This document shows positions 25,428 to 37,202 of a DNA stretch of 64,000 nt, piece after piece. Origin of the DNA: Budorcas taxicolor. Lineage: Eukaryota; Chordata; Mammalia; Artiodactyla; Bovidae. Below the pieces are notes generated by a model that saw only the letters and a program-made list of their open reading frames with translations, was not told the origin of the DNA and searched no databases. Location: NCBI RefSeq assembly GCF_023091745.1, contig NW_026291498.1, forward strand, positions 299,710-363,709, written 5' to 3'. The translations under genes and the position numbers were made by a program. Numbering within the stretch: the stretch's first letter is position 1; each line of letters opens with the position of its first letter.

Positions 25428-28400
25428 ATGGATCTTGGGGTGCTTTTGAGTCTCCCCAGGGGAGTCAGGCCTCGTCTCGAGTGGGGGCAGGCACGTGCGC
25501 TTTCCTCCCGAGCTGCAGCAGTAGTGTCACGCTTCCTGTCACGTGGATCAAGGGATCTGTGGCTTTCCCTCGAGGCTGTCCCTCGAGGCTTTCCCACGAG
25601 GCTTTCCCACAGGGCTGTGCCACGTGCCACCTTGGTGTGAGTCGATCCTCGGCGTGAAAGACGAGCCGGTGAAGGGAAAAGAGGTTCCTCTGGAATGGAC
25701 TGAGACATCTGGGGGACTCTTGGAATGGTGGCACGACCCTGGAGTTCCTCTCGCCGTTCCTGTTGAGAGGGCCTCCTCTTGAGATGAGACGGGAACGCCG
25801 GGAACTCTTTCCCGACGAAGCAGGGAAAGGATCCCTCATCTCGAGCTACGAGGCGGAAACGGGGCTCCTCTGGATGTGGGCGGGACCCACGTGATTCCTC
25901 TCGAGTGGAGACAGCTAGGTCGGGGAACTTCTTGATTTGCACCAAGGGTGTGAAGGACCCTTTCGAAGTTCCAGAGGTGAGGTGTGATCAGCCTCGAGAC
26001 GCCTCAGCGGAAATGGGCCTCATCTCGCCTGGAGGGGAGAACCTCCTGGATTTTCTCGAGTTGCGGCAGGTCTTCTCGAGTTACGACGGGGACCTCAGGG
26101 ACCCGCTCTGGTGGCCTCAGGAAAGGCCAGTCCCCATGCGAGTTGCTAGGGGACCTCTCGGGATTCCTCTCCCGTCCATGCCGGGGCCTCAGTCCTTGTG
26201 TGGAGTCGGAGCCGGAAGCTGAGGATTCCTCTCCAGTGTTGCCATGGATCTTGGGGTGCTTTTGAGTCTCCCCAGGGGAGTCAGGCCTCGTCTCGAGTGG
26301 GGGCATGCACGTGCGCTTTCCTCCCGAGCTGCAGCAGTAGTGTCACGCTTCCTGTCACGTGGATCAAGGGATCTGTGGCTTTCCCTCGAGGCTGTCCCTC
26401 GAGGCTTTCCCATGAGGCTTTCCCACAGGGCTGTGCCACGTGCCACCTTGGTGTGAGTTGATCCTCGGCGTGAAAGACGAGCCGGTGAGGGGAAAAGAGG
26501 TTCCTCTGGAATGGACTGAGACATCTGGGGGACTCTTGGAATGGTGGCACGACCCTGGAGTTCCTCTCGCCGTTCCTGTTGAGAGGGCCTCCTCTTGAGA
26601 TGCGACGGGAACGCCGGGAACTCTTTCCCGACGAAGCAGGGAAAGGATCCCTCATCTCGATCTACGAGGCGGAAACGGGGCTCCTCTGGATGTGGGCGGG
26701 ACCCTCGTGATTCCTCTCGAGTGGAGACGGCTATGTCGGGGAACTTCTTGATTTGCACCAAGGGTGTGAAGGAGCCTTTCGAAGTTCCAGAGGTGAGGTG
26801 TGATCAGCCTCGAGACGCCTCAGTGGAAATGGGCCTCATCTCGCCTGGAGGGGAGAACCTCCTGGATTTTCTCGAGTTGCGGCAGGTCTTCTCGAGTTAC
26901 GACGGGGACCTCAGGGACCCGCTCTGGTGGCCTCAGGAAAGGCCAGTCCCCATGCGAGTTGCTAGGGGACCTCTCGGGATTCCTCTCCCGTCCATGCCGG
27001 GGCCTCAGTCCTTGTGTGGAGTCGGGGCCGGAACCTGAGGTTTGCTCTCCAGTGTTGCCATGGATCTTGGGGTGCTTCTGAGTCTCCCCAGGGGAGTCAG
27101 GCCTCGTCTCGAGTGGGGGCATGCACGTGCGCTTACCTCCCGTGCTGCAGCAATAGTGTCACGCTTCCTGTCACGTGGATCAAGGGATCTGTGGCTTTCC
27201 CTCGAGGCTGTCCCTCGAGGCTTTCCCACGAGGCTTTCCCACAGGGCTGTGCCACATGCCACCTTGGTGTGAGTCGATCCTCGACGTGAAAGACCAGCCG
27301 GTGAAGGGAAAAGAGGTTCCTCTGGAATGGACTGAGACATCTGGGGGACTCTTGGAATGGTGGCACGACCCTGGAGTTCCTCTCGCCGTTCCTGTTGAGA
27401 GGGCCTCCTCTTGAGATGCGACGGGAAGGCCGGGAACTCTTTCCCGACGAAGCAGGGAAAGGATCCCTCATCTCGAGCTACGAGGCGGAAACGGGGCTCC
27501 TCTGGATGTGGGCGGGACCCTCGTGATTCCTCTCGAGTGGAGACGGGTATGTCGGGGAACTTCTTGATTTGCACCAAGGGTGTGAAGGACCCTTTCGAAG
27601 TTCCAGAGGGGAGGTGTGATCAGCCTCGAGACGCCTCAGCGGACATGGGCCTCATCTGGCCTGGAGGGGAGAACCTCCTGGATTTTCTCGAGTTGCGGCA
27701 GGTCTTCTCGAGTTATGACGGGGACCTCAGGGACCAGCTCTGGTGGCCTCAGGAAACTCCAGTCCCCATGCTAGTTGCTAGGGGACCACTTGGGATTCCT
27801 CTCCCGTCCATGCCGGGGCCTCAGTCCTTGTGTGGAGTCGGGGCCGGAACCTGAGGATTCCTCTCCAGTGTTGCCATGGATCTTGGGGTGCTTCTGAGTC
27901 TCCCCAGGGGGGTCAGGCCTCGTCTCGAGTGGGGCCATGCACGTGCGCTTTCCTCCCGAGCTGCAGCAGTAGTGTCACGCTTCCTGTCACGTGGATCAAG
28001 GGATCTGTGGCTTTCCCTCGAGGCTGTCCCTCGAGGCTTTCCCACGAGGCTTTCCCACAGGGCTGAGCCACGTGCCACCTTGGTGTGAGTCGATCCTCGG
28101 CGTGAAAGACGAGCCGGTGAAGGGAAAAGAGGTTCCTCTGGAATGGACTGAGACATCTGGGGTTCTCTTGGAATGGTGGCACGGCCCTGGAGTTCCTCTC
28201 GCCGTTCCTGTTGAGAGGGACTCCTCTTGAGATGCGACGGGAAGGCCGGGAACTCTTTCCCGACGAAGCAGGGAAAGGATCCCTCATCTCGAGCTACGAG
28301 GCGGAAACGGGGCTCCTCTGGATGTGGGCGGGACCCTCGTGATTCCTCTCGAGTGGAGACGGCTATGTCGGGGAACTTCTTGATTTGCACCAAGGGTGTG

Positions 28401-29571
28401 AAGGACCCTTTCGAAGTTCCAGAGGTGAGGTGTGATCAGCCTCGTGACGCCTCAGCGGAAATGGGCCTCATCTCGCCTGGAGGGGAGAACCTCCTGGATT
28501 TTCTCGAGTTGCGGCAGGTCTTCTCGAGTTACGACGGGGAAATCAGGGACCCGCTCTGGTGGCCTCAGGAAAGGCCAGTCCCCATGCGAGTTGCTAGGGG
28601 TCCTCTCGGGATTCCTCTCCCGTCCATGCCGGGGCCTCAGTCCTTGTGTGGAGTCGGGGCCGGAACCTGAGGATTGCTCTCCAGTGTTGCCATGGATCTT
28701 GGGGTGCTTCTGAGTCTCCCCAGAGGAGTCAGGCCTCGTCTCGAGTGGGGCCATGCACGTGCGCTTTCCTCCCGAGCTGCAGCAGTAGTGTCACGCTTCC
28801 TGTCACGTGGATCAAGGGATCTGTGGCTTTCCCTCGAGGCTGTCCCTCGAGGCTTTCCCACGAGGCTTTCCCACAGGGCTGTGCCACGTGCCACCTTGGT
28901 GTGAGTCGATCCTCGGCGTGAAAGACGAGCCGGTGAAGGGAAAAGAGGTTCCTCTGGAATGGACTGAGACATCTGGGGGACTCTTGGAATGGTGGCATGA
29001 CCCTGGAGTTCCTCTCGCCGTTCCTGTTGAGAGGGCCTCCTCTTGAGATGCGACGGGAAGGCCGGGAACTCTTTCCCGACGAAGCAGGGAAAGGATCCCT
29101 CATCTCGAGCTACGAGGCGGAAACGGGGCTCCTCTGGATGTGGGCGGGACCCTCGTGATTCCTCTCGAGTGGAGACGGCTATGTCGGTGAACTTCTTGAT
29201 TTGCACCAAGGGTGTGAAGGAGCCTTTCGAAGTTCCAGAGGTGAGGTGTGATCAGCCTCGAGACGCCTCAGCGGAAATGGGCCTCATCTCGCCTGGAGGG
29301 GAGAACCTCCTGGATTTTCTCGAGTTGCGGCAGGTCTTCTCGAGTTATGACGGGGACCTCAGGGACCCGCTCTGGTGGCCTCAGGAAAGGCCAGTCCCCA
29401 TGCGAGTTGCTAGGGGACCTCTCGGGATTCCTCTCCCGTCCATGCCGGGGCCTCAGTCCTTGTGTGGAGTCGGGGCCGGAACCTGAGGATTCCTCTCCAG
29501 TGTTGCCATGGATCTTGGGGTGCTTCTGAGTCTCCCCAGGGGAGTCAGGCCTCGTCTCGAGTGGGGGCATG

Positions 29572-29706
29572 CACGTGCGCTTTCCTCCCGAGCTGCAGCA
29601 GTAGTGTCACGCTTCCTGTCACGTGGATCAAGGGATCTGTGGCTTTCCCTCGAGGCTGTCCCTCGAGGCTTTCCCATGAGGCTTTCCCACAGGGCTGTGC
29701 CACGTG
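29572..29706. promoter_or_regulatory. Three CACGTG palindromes per monomer (E-box-type sites), representative copy
   Basis: CACGTG occurs at 29572-29577, 29620-29625 and 29701-29706, at +64, +112 and +193 from the anchor, and in most monomers at the same places. CACGTG is the canonical binding hexamer for bHLH-leucine-zipper factors such as USF, MYC/MAX and MITF. Type-C monomers lose two of the three (GTCATGTGG and CCAGGTGCC). Binding in heterochromatin is unproven; the motif contains a CpG that is likely methylated. Confidence 0.4.
29643..29694. repeat. Internal 13-bp mini-repeat (four units) inside the monomer
   Basis: Four adjacent 13-bp units occur at 29643-29655, 29656-29668, 29669-29681 and 29682-29694, of the form CTTTCCC(T/A)CGAGG with a CTGT variant in the second unit and CACAGGG ending the fourth. 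The same four-unit block is found in nearly every monomer. Divergent-zone copies (6.7-19.1 kb) often have CTTT in place of CTGT in the second unit. This short tract is the main site of length change between monomers, consistent with slippage or unequal exchange. Confidence 0.85.
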
Positions 29707-29744
29707 CCACCTTGGTGTGAGTCGATCCTCGGCGTGAAAGACGA

Positions 29745-32298
29745 GCCGGTGAAGGGAAAAGAGGTTCCTCTGGAATGGACTGAGACATCTGGGGGACTCT
29801 TGGAATGGTGGCACGACCCTGGAGTTCCTCTCGCCGTTCCTGTTGAGAGGGCCTCCTCTTGAGATGCGACGGGAAGGCCGGGAACTCTTTCCCGACGAAG
29901 CAGGGAAAGGATCCCTCATCTCGAGCTACGAGGCGGAAACGGGGCTCCTCTGGATGTGGGCGGGACCCTCGTGATTCCTCTCGAGTGGAGACGGGTATGT
30001 CGGGGAACTTCTTGATTTGCACCAAGGGTGTGAAGGACCCTTTCGAAGTTCCAGAGGGGAGGTGTGATCAGCCTCGAGACGCCTCAGCGGACATGGGCCT
30101 CATCTGGCCTGGAGGGGAGAACCTCCTGGATTTTCTCGAGTTGCGGCAGGTCTTCTCGAGTTATGACGGGGACCTCAGGGACCAGCTCTGGTGGCCTCAG
30201 GAAACTCCAGTCCCCATGCTAGTTGCTAGGGGACCACTTGGGATTCCTCTCCCGTCCATGCCGGGGCCTCAGTCCTTGTGTGGAGTCGGGGCCGGAACCT
30301 GAGGATTCCTCTCCAGTGTTGCCATGGATCTTGGGGTGCTTCTGAGTCTCCCCAGGGGGGTCAGGCCTCGTCTCGAGTGGGGCCATGCACGTGCGCTTTC
30401 CTCCCGAGCTGCAGCAGTAGTGTCACGCTTCCTGTCACGTGGATCAAGGGATCTGTGGCTTTCCCTCGAGGCTGTCCCTCGAGGCTTTCCCACGAGGCTT
30501 TCCCACAGGGCTGAGCCACGTGCCACCTTGGTGTGAGTCGATCCTCGGCGTGAAAGACGAGCCGGTGAAGGGAAAAGAGGTTCCTCTGGAATGGACTGAG
30601 ACATCTGGGGTTCTCTTGGAATGGTGGCACGGCCCTGGAGTTCCTCTCGCCGTTCCTGTTGAGAGGGACTCCTCTTGAGATGCGACGGGAAGGCCGGGAA
30701 CTCTTTCCCGACGAAGCAGGGAAAGGATCCCTCATCTCGAGCTACGAGGCGGAAACGGGGCTCCTCTGGATGTGGGCGGGACCCTCGTGATTCCTCTCGA
30801 GTGGAGACGGCTATGTCGGGGAACTTCTTGATTTGCACCAAGGGTGTGAAGGACCCTTTCGAAGTTCCAGAGGTGAGGTGTGATCAGCCTCGTGACGCCT
30901 CAGCGGAAATGGGCCTCATCTCGCCTGGAGGGGAGAACCTCCTGGATTTTCTCGAGTTGCGGCAGGTCTTCTCGAGTTACGACGGGGAAATCAGGGACCC
31001 GCTCTGGTGGCCTCAGGAAAGGCCAGTCCCCATGCGAGTTGCTAGGGGTCCTCTCGGGATTCCTCTCCCGTCCATGCCGGGGCCTCAGTCCTTGTGTGGA
31101 GTCGGGGCCGGAACCTGAGGATTGCTCTCCAGTGTTGCCATGGATCTTGGGGTGCTTCTGAGTCTCCCCAGAGGAGTCAGGCCTCGTCTCGAGTGGGGCC
31201 ATGCACGTGCGCTTTCCTCCCGAGCTGCAGCAGTAGTGTCACGCTTCCTGTCACGTGGATCAAGGGATCTGTGGCTTTCCCTCGAGGCTGTCCCTCGAGG
31301 CTTTCCCACGAGGCTTTCCCACAGGGCTGTGCCACGTGCCACCTTGGTGTGAGTCGATCCTCGGCGTGAAAGACGAGCCGGTGAAGGGAAAAGAGGTTCC
31401 TCTGGAATGGACTGAGACATCTGGGGGACTCTTGGAATGGTGGCATGACCCTGGAGTTCCTCTCGCCGTTCCTGTTGAGAGGGCCTCCTCTTGAGATGCG
31501 ACGGGAAGGCCGGGAACTCTTTCCCGACGAAGCAGGGAAAGGATCCCTCATCTCGAGCTACGAGGCGGAAACGGGGCTCCTCTGGATGTGGGCGGGACCC
31601 TCGTGATTCCTCTCGAGTGGAGACGGCTATGTCGGTGAACTTCTTGATTTGCACCAAGGGTGTGAAGGAGCCTTTCGAAGTTCCAGAGGTGAGGTGTGAT
31701 CAGCCTCGAGACGCCTCAGCGGAAATGGGCCTCATCTCGCCTGGAGGGGAGAACCTCCTGGATTTTCTCGAGTTGCGGCAGGTCTTCTCGAGTTATGACG
31801 GGGACCTCAGGGACCCGCTCTGGTGGCCTCAGGAAAGGCCAGTCCCCATGCGAGTTGCTAGGGGACCTCTCGGGATTCCTCTCCCGTCCATGCCGGGGCC
31901 TCAGTCCTTGTGTGGAGTCGGGGCCGGAACCTGAGGATTCCTCTCCAGTGTTGCCATGGATCTTGGGGTGCTTCTGAGTCTCCCCAGGGGAGTCAGGCCT
32001 CGTCTCGAGTGGGGGCATGCACGTGCGCTTTCCTCCCGAGCTGCAGCAGTAGTGTCACGCTTCCTGTCACGTGGATCAAGGGATCTGTGGCTTTCCCTCG
32101 AGGCTGTCCCTCGAGGCTTTCCCATGAGGCTTTCCCACAGGGCTGTGCCACGTGCCACCTTGGTGTGAGTCGATCCTCGGCGTGAAAGACGAGCCGGTGA
32201 AGGGAAAAGAGGTTCCTCTGGAATGGACTGAGACATCTGGGGGACTCTTGGAATGGTGGCACGACCCTGGAGTTCCTCTCGCCGTTCCTGTTGAGAGG
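29745..32298. repeat. Trimer higher-order repeat (2448 bp), copy 2 plus start of a third
   Basis: This repeats 27297-29850 at a 2448-bp offset with no difference found in a line-by-line reading, about 2.55 kb in all. The match ends at about 32298, where GGGACTCC replaces GGGCCTCC. Such identity implies a very recent duplication in the array, or an assembly that used the same reads twice. Confidence 0.85.
29909..29914. other. BamHI site GGATCC, once per most monomers (representative)
   Basis: GGATCC lies in GGGAAAGGATCCCTC about +401 from the anchor and is kept in most monomers, so it would give a ladder of 816 bp. It is lost in a few, for example GGACCC near 1387 and 4623, GGATTCC near 11147 and 18488, GATCAC near 24198 and GTATCC near 38886. 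Some divergent monomers (and others with GTGGATCC or GGGATCC) gain extra sites. EcoRI (GAATTC) is present only in a few divergent monomers, near 10242, 11876 and 17583. Confidence 0.8.
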
Positions 32299-33587
32299 GA
32301 CTCCTCTTGAGATGCGACGGGAAGGCCGGGAACTCTTTCCCGACGAAGCAGGGAAAGGATCCCTCATCTCGAGCTACGAGGCGGAAACGGGGCTCCTCTG
32401 GATGTGCGCGGGACCCACGTGATTCCTCTCGAGTGGAGACGGCTAGGTCGGGGAACTTCTTGATTTGCACCAAGGGTGTGAAGGACCCTTTCGAAGTTCC
32501 AGAGGTGAGGTGTGATCAGCCTCGAGACGCCTCAGCGGAAATGGGCCTCATCTCGCCTGGAGGGGAGATCCTCCTGGATTTTCTCGAGTTGCGGCAGGTC
32601 TTCTCGAGTTACGACGGGGACCTCAGGGACCCGCTCTGGTGGCCTCAGGAAAGGCCAGTCCCCATGCGAGTTGCTAGGGGACCTCTCGGGATTCCTCTCC
32701 CGTCCATGCCGGGGCCTCAGTCCTTGTGTGGAGTCGGGGCCGGAACCTGAGGATTCCTCTCCAGTGTTGCCATGGATCTTGGGGTGCTTCTGAGTCTCCC
32801 CAGGGGAGTCAGGCCTCGTCTCGAGTGGGGGCATGCACGTGCGCTTTCCTCCCGAGCTGCAGCAGTAGTGTCACGCTTCCTGTCACGTGGATCAAGGGAT
32901 CTGTGGCTTTCCCTCGAGGCTGTCCCTCGAGGCTTTCCCACGAGGCTTTCCCACAGGGCTGTGCCACGTGCCACCTTGGTGTGAGTCGATCCTCGCCGTG
33001 AAAGACGAGCCGGTGAAGGGAAAAGAGGTTCCTCTGGAATGGACTGAGACATCTGGGGGACTCTTGGAATGGTGGCACGACCCTGGAGTTCCTCTCGCCG
33101 TTCCTGTTGAGAGGGACTCCTCTTGAGATGCGACGGGAAGGCCGGGAACTCTTTCCCGACGAAGCAGGGAATGGATCCCTCATCTCGAGCTACGAGGCGG
33201 AAACGGGGCTCCTCTGGATGTGGGCGGGACCCTCGTGATTCCTCTCGAGTGGAGACGGGTATGTCGGGGAACTTCTTGATTTGCACCAAGGGTGTGAGGG
33301 ACCCTTTCGAAGTTCCAGAGGTGAGGTGTGATCAGCCTCGAGACGCCTCAGCGGAAATGGGCCTCATCTCGCCTGGAGGGGAGAACCTCCTGGATTTTCT
33401 CGAGTTGCGGCAGGTATTCTCGAGTTACGACGGGGACCTCAGGGACCCGCTCTGGTGGCCTCAGGAAAGGCCAGTCCCCATGCGAGTTGCTAGGGGACCT
33501 CTCGGGATTCCTCTCCCGTCCATGCCGGGGCCTCAGTCCTTGTGTGGAGTCGGGACCGGAACCTGAGGATTCCTCTCCAGTGTTGCC

Positions 33588-36500
33588 ATGGATCTTGGGG
33601 TGCTTCTGAGTCTCCCCAGGGGAGTCAGGCCTCGTTTCGAGTGGGGGCATGCACGTGCGCTTACCTCCCGTGCTGCAGCAATAGTGTCACGCTTCCTGTC
33701 ACGTGGATCAAGGGATCTGTGGCTTTCCCTCGAGGCTGTCCCTCGAGGCTTTCCCACGAGGCTTTCCCACAGGGCTGTGCCACATGCCACCTTGGTGTGA
33801 GTCGATCCTCGACGTGAAAGACCAGCCGGTGAAGGGAAAAGAGGTTCCTCTGGAATGGACTGAGACATCTGGGGGACTCTTGGAATGGTGGCACGACCCT
33901 GGAGTTCCTCTCGCCGTTCCTGTTGAGAGGGCCTCCTCTTGAGATGCGACGGGAAGGCCGGGAACTCTTTCCCGACGAAGCAGGGAAAGGATCCCTCATC
34001 TCGAGCTACGAGGCGGAAACGGGGCTCCTCTGGATGTGGGCGGGACCCTCGTGATTCCTCTCGAGTGGAGACGGGTATGTCGGGGAACTTCTTGATTTGC
34101 ACCAAGGGTGTGAAGGACCCTTTCGAAGTTCCAGAGGGGAGGTGTGATCAGCCTCGAGACGCCTCAGCGGACATGGGCCTCATCTGGCCTGGAGGGGAGA
34201 ACCTCCTGGATTTTCTCGAGTTGCGGCAGGTCTTCTCGAGTTATGACGGGGACCTCAGGGACCAGCTCTGGTGGCCTCAGGAAACTCCAGTCCCCATGCT
34301 AGTTGCTAGGGGACCTCTTGGGATTCCTCTCCCGTCCATGCCGGGGCCTCAGTCCTTGTGTGGAGTCGGGGCCGGAACCTGAGGATTCCTCTCCAGTGTT
34401 GCCATGGATCTTGGGGTGCTTCTGAGTCTCCCCAGGGGGGTCAGGCCTCGTCTCGAGTGGGGCCATGCACGTGCGCTTTCCTCCCGAGCTGCAGCAGTAG
34501 TGTCACGCTTCCTGTCACGTGGATCAAGGGATCTGTGGCTTTCCCTCGAGGCTGTCCCTCGAGGCTTTCCCACGAGGCTTTCCCACAGGGCTGAGCCACG
34601 TGCCACCTTGGTGTGAGTCGATCCTCGGCGTGAAAGACGAGCCGGTGAAGGGAAAAGAGGTTCCTCTGGAATGGACTGAGACATCTGGGGGACTCTTGGA
34701 ATGGTGGCATGACCCTGGAGTTCCTCTCGCCGTTCCTGTTGAGAGGGCCTCCTCTTGAGATGCGACGGGAAGGCCGGGAACTCTTTCCCGACGAAGCAGG
34801 GAAAGGATCCCTCATCTCGAGCTACGAGGCGGAAACGGGGCTCCTCTGGATGTGGGCGGGACCCTCGTGATTCCTCTCGAGTGGAGACGGCTATGTCGGT
34901 GAACTTCTTGATTTGCACCAAGGGTGTGAAGGAGCCTTTCGAAGTTCCAGAGGTGAGGTGTGATCAGCCTCGAGACGCCTCAGCGGAAATGGGCCTCATC
35001 TCGCCTGGAGGGGAGAACCTCCTGGATTTTCTCGAGTTGCGGCAGGTCTTCTCGAGTTACGACGGGGACCTCAGGGACCCGCTCTGGTGGCCTCAGGAAA
35101 GGCCAGTCCCCATGCGAGTTGCTAGGGGACCTCTCGGGATTCCTCTCCCGTCCATGCCGGGGCCTCAGTCCTTGTGTGGAGTCGGGGCCGGAACCTGAGG
35201 TTTGCTCTCCAGTGTTGCCATGGATCTTGGGGTGCTTCTGAGTCTCCCCAGGGGAGTCAGGCCTCGTCTCGAGTGGGGGCATGCACGTGCGCTTTCCTCC
35301 CGAGCTGCAGCAGTAGTGTCACGCTTCCTGTCACGTGGATCAAGGGATCTGTGGCTTTCCCTCGAGGCTCTCCCTCGAGGCTTTCCCACGAGGCTTTCCC
35401 ACAGGGCTGTGCCACGTGCCACCTTGGTGTGAGTCGATCCTCGGCGTGAAAGACGAGCCGGTGAAGGGAAAAGAGGTTCCTATGGAATGGACTGAGACAT
35501 CTGGGGGACTCTTGGAATGGTGGCATGACCCTGGAGTTCCTCTCGCCGTTCCTGTTGAGAGGGCCTCCTCTTGAGATGCGACGGGAAGGCCGGGAACTCT
35601 TTCCCGACGAAGCAGGGAAAGGATCCCTCATCTCGAGCAACGAGGCGGAAACGGGGCTCCTCTGGATGTGGGCGGGACCCTCATGATTCCTCTCGAGTGG
35701 AGACGGGTATGTCGGGGAACTTCTTGATTTGCACCAAGGGTGTGAAGGACCCTTTCGAAGTTCCAGAGGGGAGGTGTGATCAGCCTCGAGACGCCTCAGC
35801 GGACATGGGCCTCATCTGGCCTGGAGGGGAGAACCTCCTGGATTTTCTCGAGTTGCGGCAGGTCTTCTCGAGTTATGACGGGGACCTCAGGGACCAGCTC
35901 TGGTGGCCTCAGGAAACTCCAGTCCCCATGCTAGTTGCTAGGGGACCTCTTGGGATTCCTCTCCCGTCCATGCCGGGGCCTCAGTCCTTGTGTGGAGTCG
36001 GGGCCGGAACCTGAGGATTCCTCTCCAGTGTTGCCATGGATCTTGGGGTGCTTCTGAGTCTCCCCAGGGGGGTCAGGCCTCGTCTCGAGTGGGGCCATGC
36101 ACGTGCGCTTTCCTCCCGAGCTGCAGCAGTAGTGTCACGCTTCCTGTCACGTGGATCAAGGGATCTGTGGCTTTCCCTCGAGGCTGTCCCTCTAGGCTTT
36201 CCCACGAGGCTTTCCCACAGGGCTGAGCCACGTGCCACCTTGGTGTGAGTCGATCCTCGGCGTGAAAGACGAGCCGGTGAAGGGAAAAGAGTTTCCTCTG
36301 GAATGGACTGAGACATCTGGGGGACTCTTGGAATGGTGGCACGACCCTGGAGTTCCTCTCGCCGTTCCTGTTGAGAGGGCCTCCTCTTGAGATGCGACGG
36401 GAAGGCCGGGAACTCTTTCCCGACGAAGCAGGGAAAGGATCCCTCATCTCGAGCTACGAGGCGGAAACGGGGCTCCTCTGGATGTGGGCGGGACACTCGT

Positions 36501-37202
36501 GATTCCTCTCGAGTGGAGACGGGTATGTCGGGGAACTTCTTGATTTGCACCAAGGGTGTGAAGGACCCTTTCGAAGTTCCAGAGGTGAGGTGTGATCAGC
36601 CTCGTGACGCCTCAGCGGAAATGGGCCTCATCTCGCCTGGAGGGGAGAACCTCCTGGATTTTCTCGAGTTGCGGCAGGTCTTCTCGAGTTACTACGGGGA
36701 CCTCAGGGACCCGCTCTGGTGGCCTCAGGAAAGGCCAGTCCCCATGCGAGTTGCTAGGGGACCTCTCGGGAATCGTCTCCCGTCCATGCCGGGGCCTCAG
36801 TCCTTGTGTGGAGTCGGGGCCGGAACCTGAGGATTGCTCTCCAGTGTTGCCATGGATCTTGGGGTGCTTCTGAGTCTCCCCAGAGGAGTCAGGCCTCGTC
36901 TCGAGTGGGGCCATGCACGTACGCTTTCCTCCCGAGCTGCAGCAGTAGTGTCACGCTTCCTGTCACGTGGATCAAGGGATCTGTGGCTTTCCCTCGAGGC
37001 TGTCCCTCGAGGCTTTCCCACGAGGCTTTCCCACAGGGCTGTGCCACGTGCCACCTTGGTGTGAGTCGATCCTCGGCGTGAAAGACGAGCCGGTGAAGGG
37101 AAAAGAGGTTCCTCTGGAATGGACTGAGACATCTGGGGGACTCTTGGAATGGTGGCATGACCCTGGAGTTCCTCTCGCCGTTCCTGTTGAGAGGGCCTCC
37201 TA
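33588..37202. repeat. Monomers sharing trimer haplotypes in a different order
   Basis: The E-like haplotype (GGACATGGGCCTCATCTGG, GGACCAGCTC, GAAACTCCAG) recurs at about 34171 and 35803, 1632 bp apart. The stretch 33640-34300 resembles 27110-27780 at an offset of 6528 bp (eight monomers), including TTACCTCCCGTGCTG (33660 and 27132) and CGACGTGAAAGACCAG (33811 and 27283). Around these, other monomers are rearranged, so no clean period can be drawn. Confidence 0.55.

Larger units (their letters stand above)
27297..29744. repeat. Trimer higher-order repeat (2448 bp), copy 1
   Basis: Three monomers are followed immediately by a copy at an offset of 2448 bp. Markers in order, each present again in copy 2: GGACATGGGCCTCATCTGG (27642), ACCACTTGGG (27784), GGCTGAGCC (28061), GGGGTTCTCTTGG (28160), CTCGTGACGC (28441), GGGGAAATCAGG (28537), CAGAGGAGTC (28721), GTCGGTGAAC (29183) and CCCATGAGG (29673). 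The left boundary is at about 27290, where CGACGTGAAAGACCAG differs from CGGCGTGAAAGACGAG of the partner. Confidence 0.85.
29160..29975. repeat. Representative 816-bp monomer with its 31-bp sub-repeat register
   Basis: Cutting this monomer every 31 bp keeps the same motif in phase: units tend to begin with TC(C/T)TCTCGAG or a decayed form and to end in GGGGA, GGGA or GGA. Clear units begin at 29160 (TCCTCTCGAGTGG), 29284 (TCATCTCGCC), 29315 (TTTTCTCGAG) and 29335 (TCTTCTCGAGTT), and are followed by TTCCTCTCCCG and TTCCTCTCCAG units. The sum is 25 units of 31 bp, one of 20 bp (29315-29334) and one of 21 bp (just before the next TCCTCTCGAG), which equals 816. A 31-bp founder is the known ancestral unit of the bovine and caprine satellite I family. 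The short units mark old deletions of 11 and 10 bp shared by all monomers, so they predate the amplification of this array. Confidence 0.75.
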
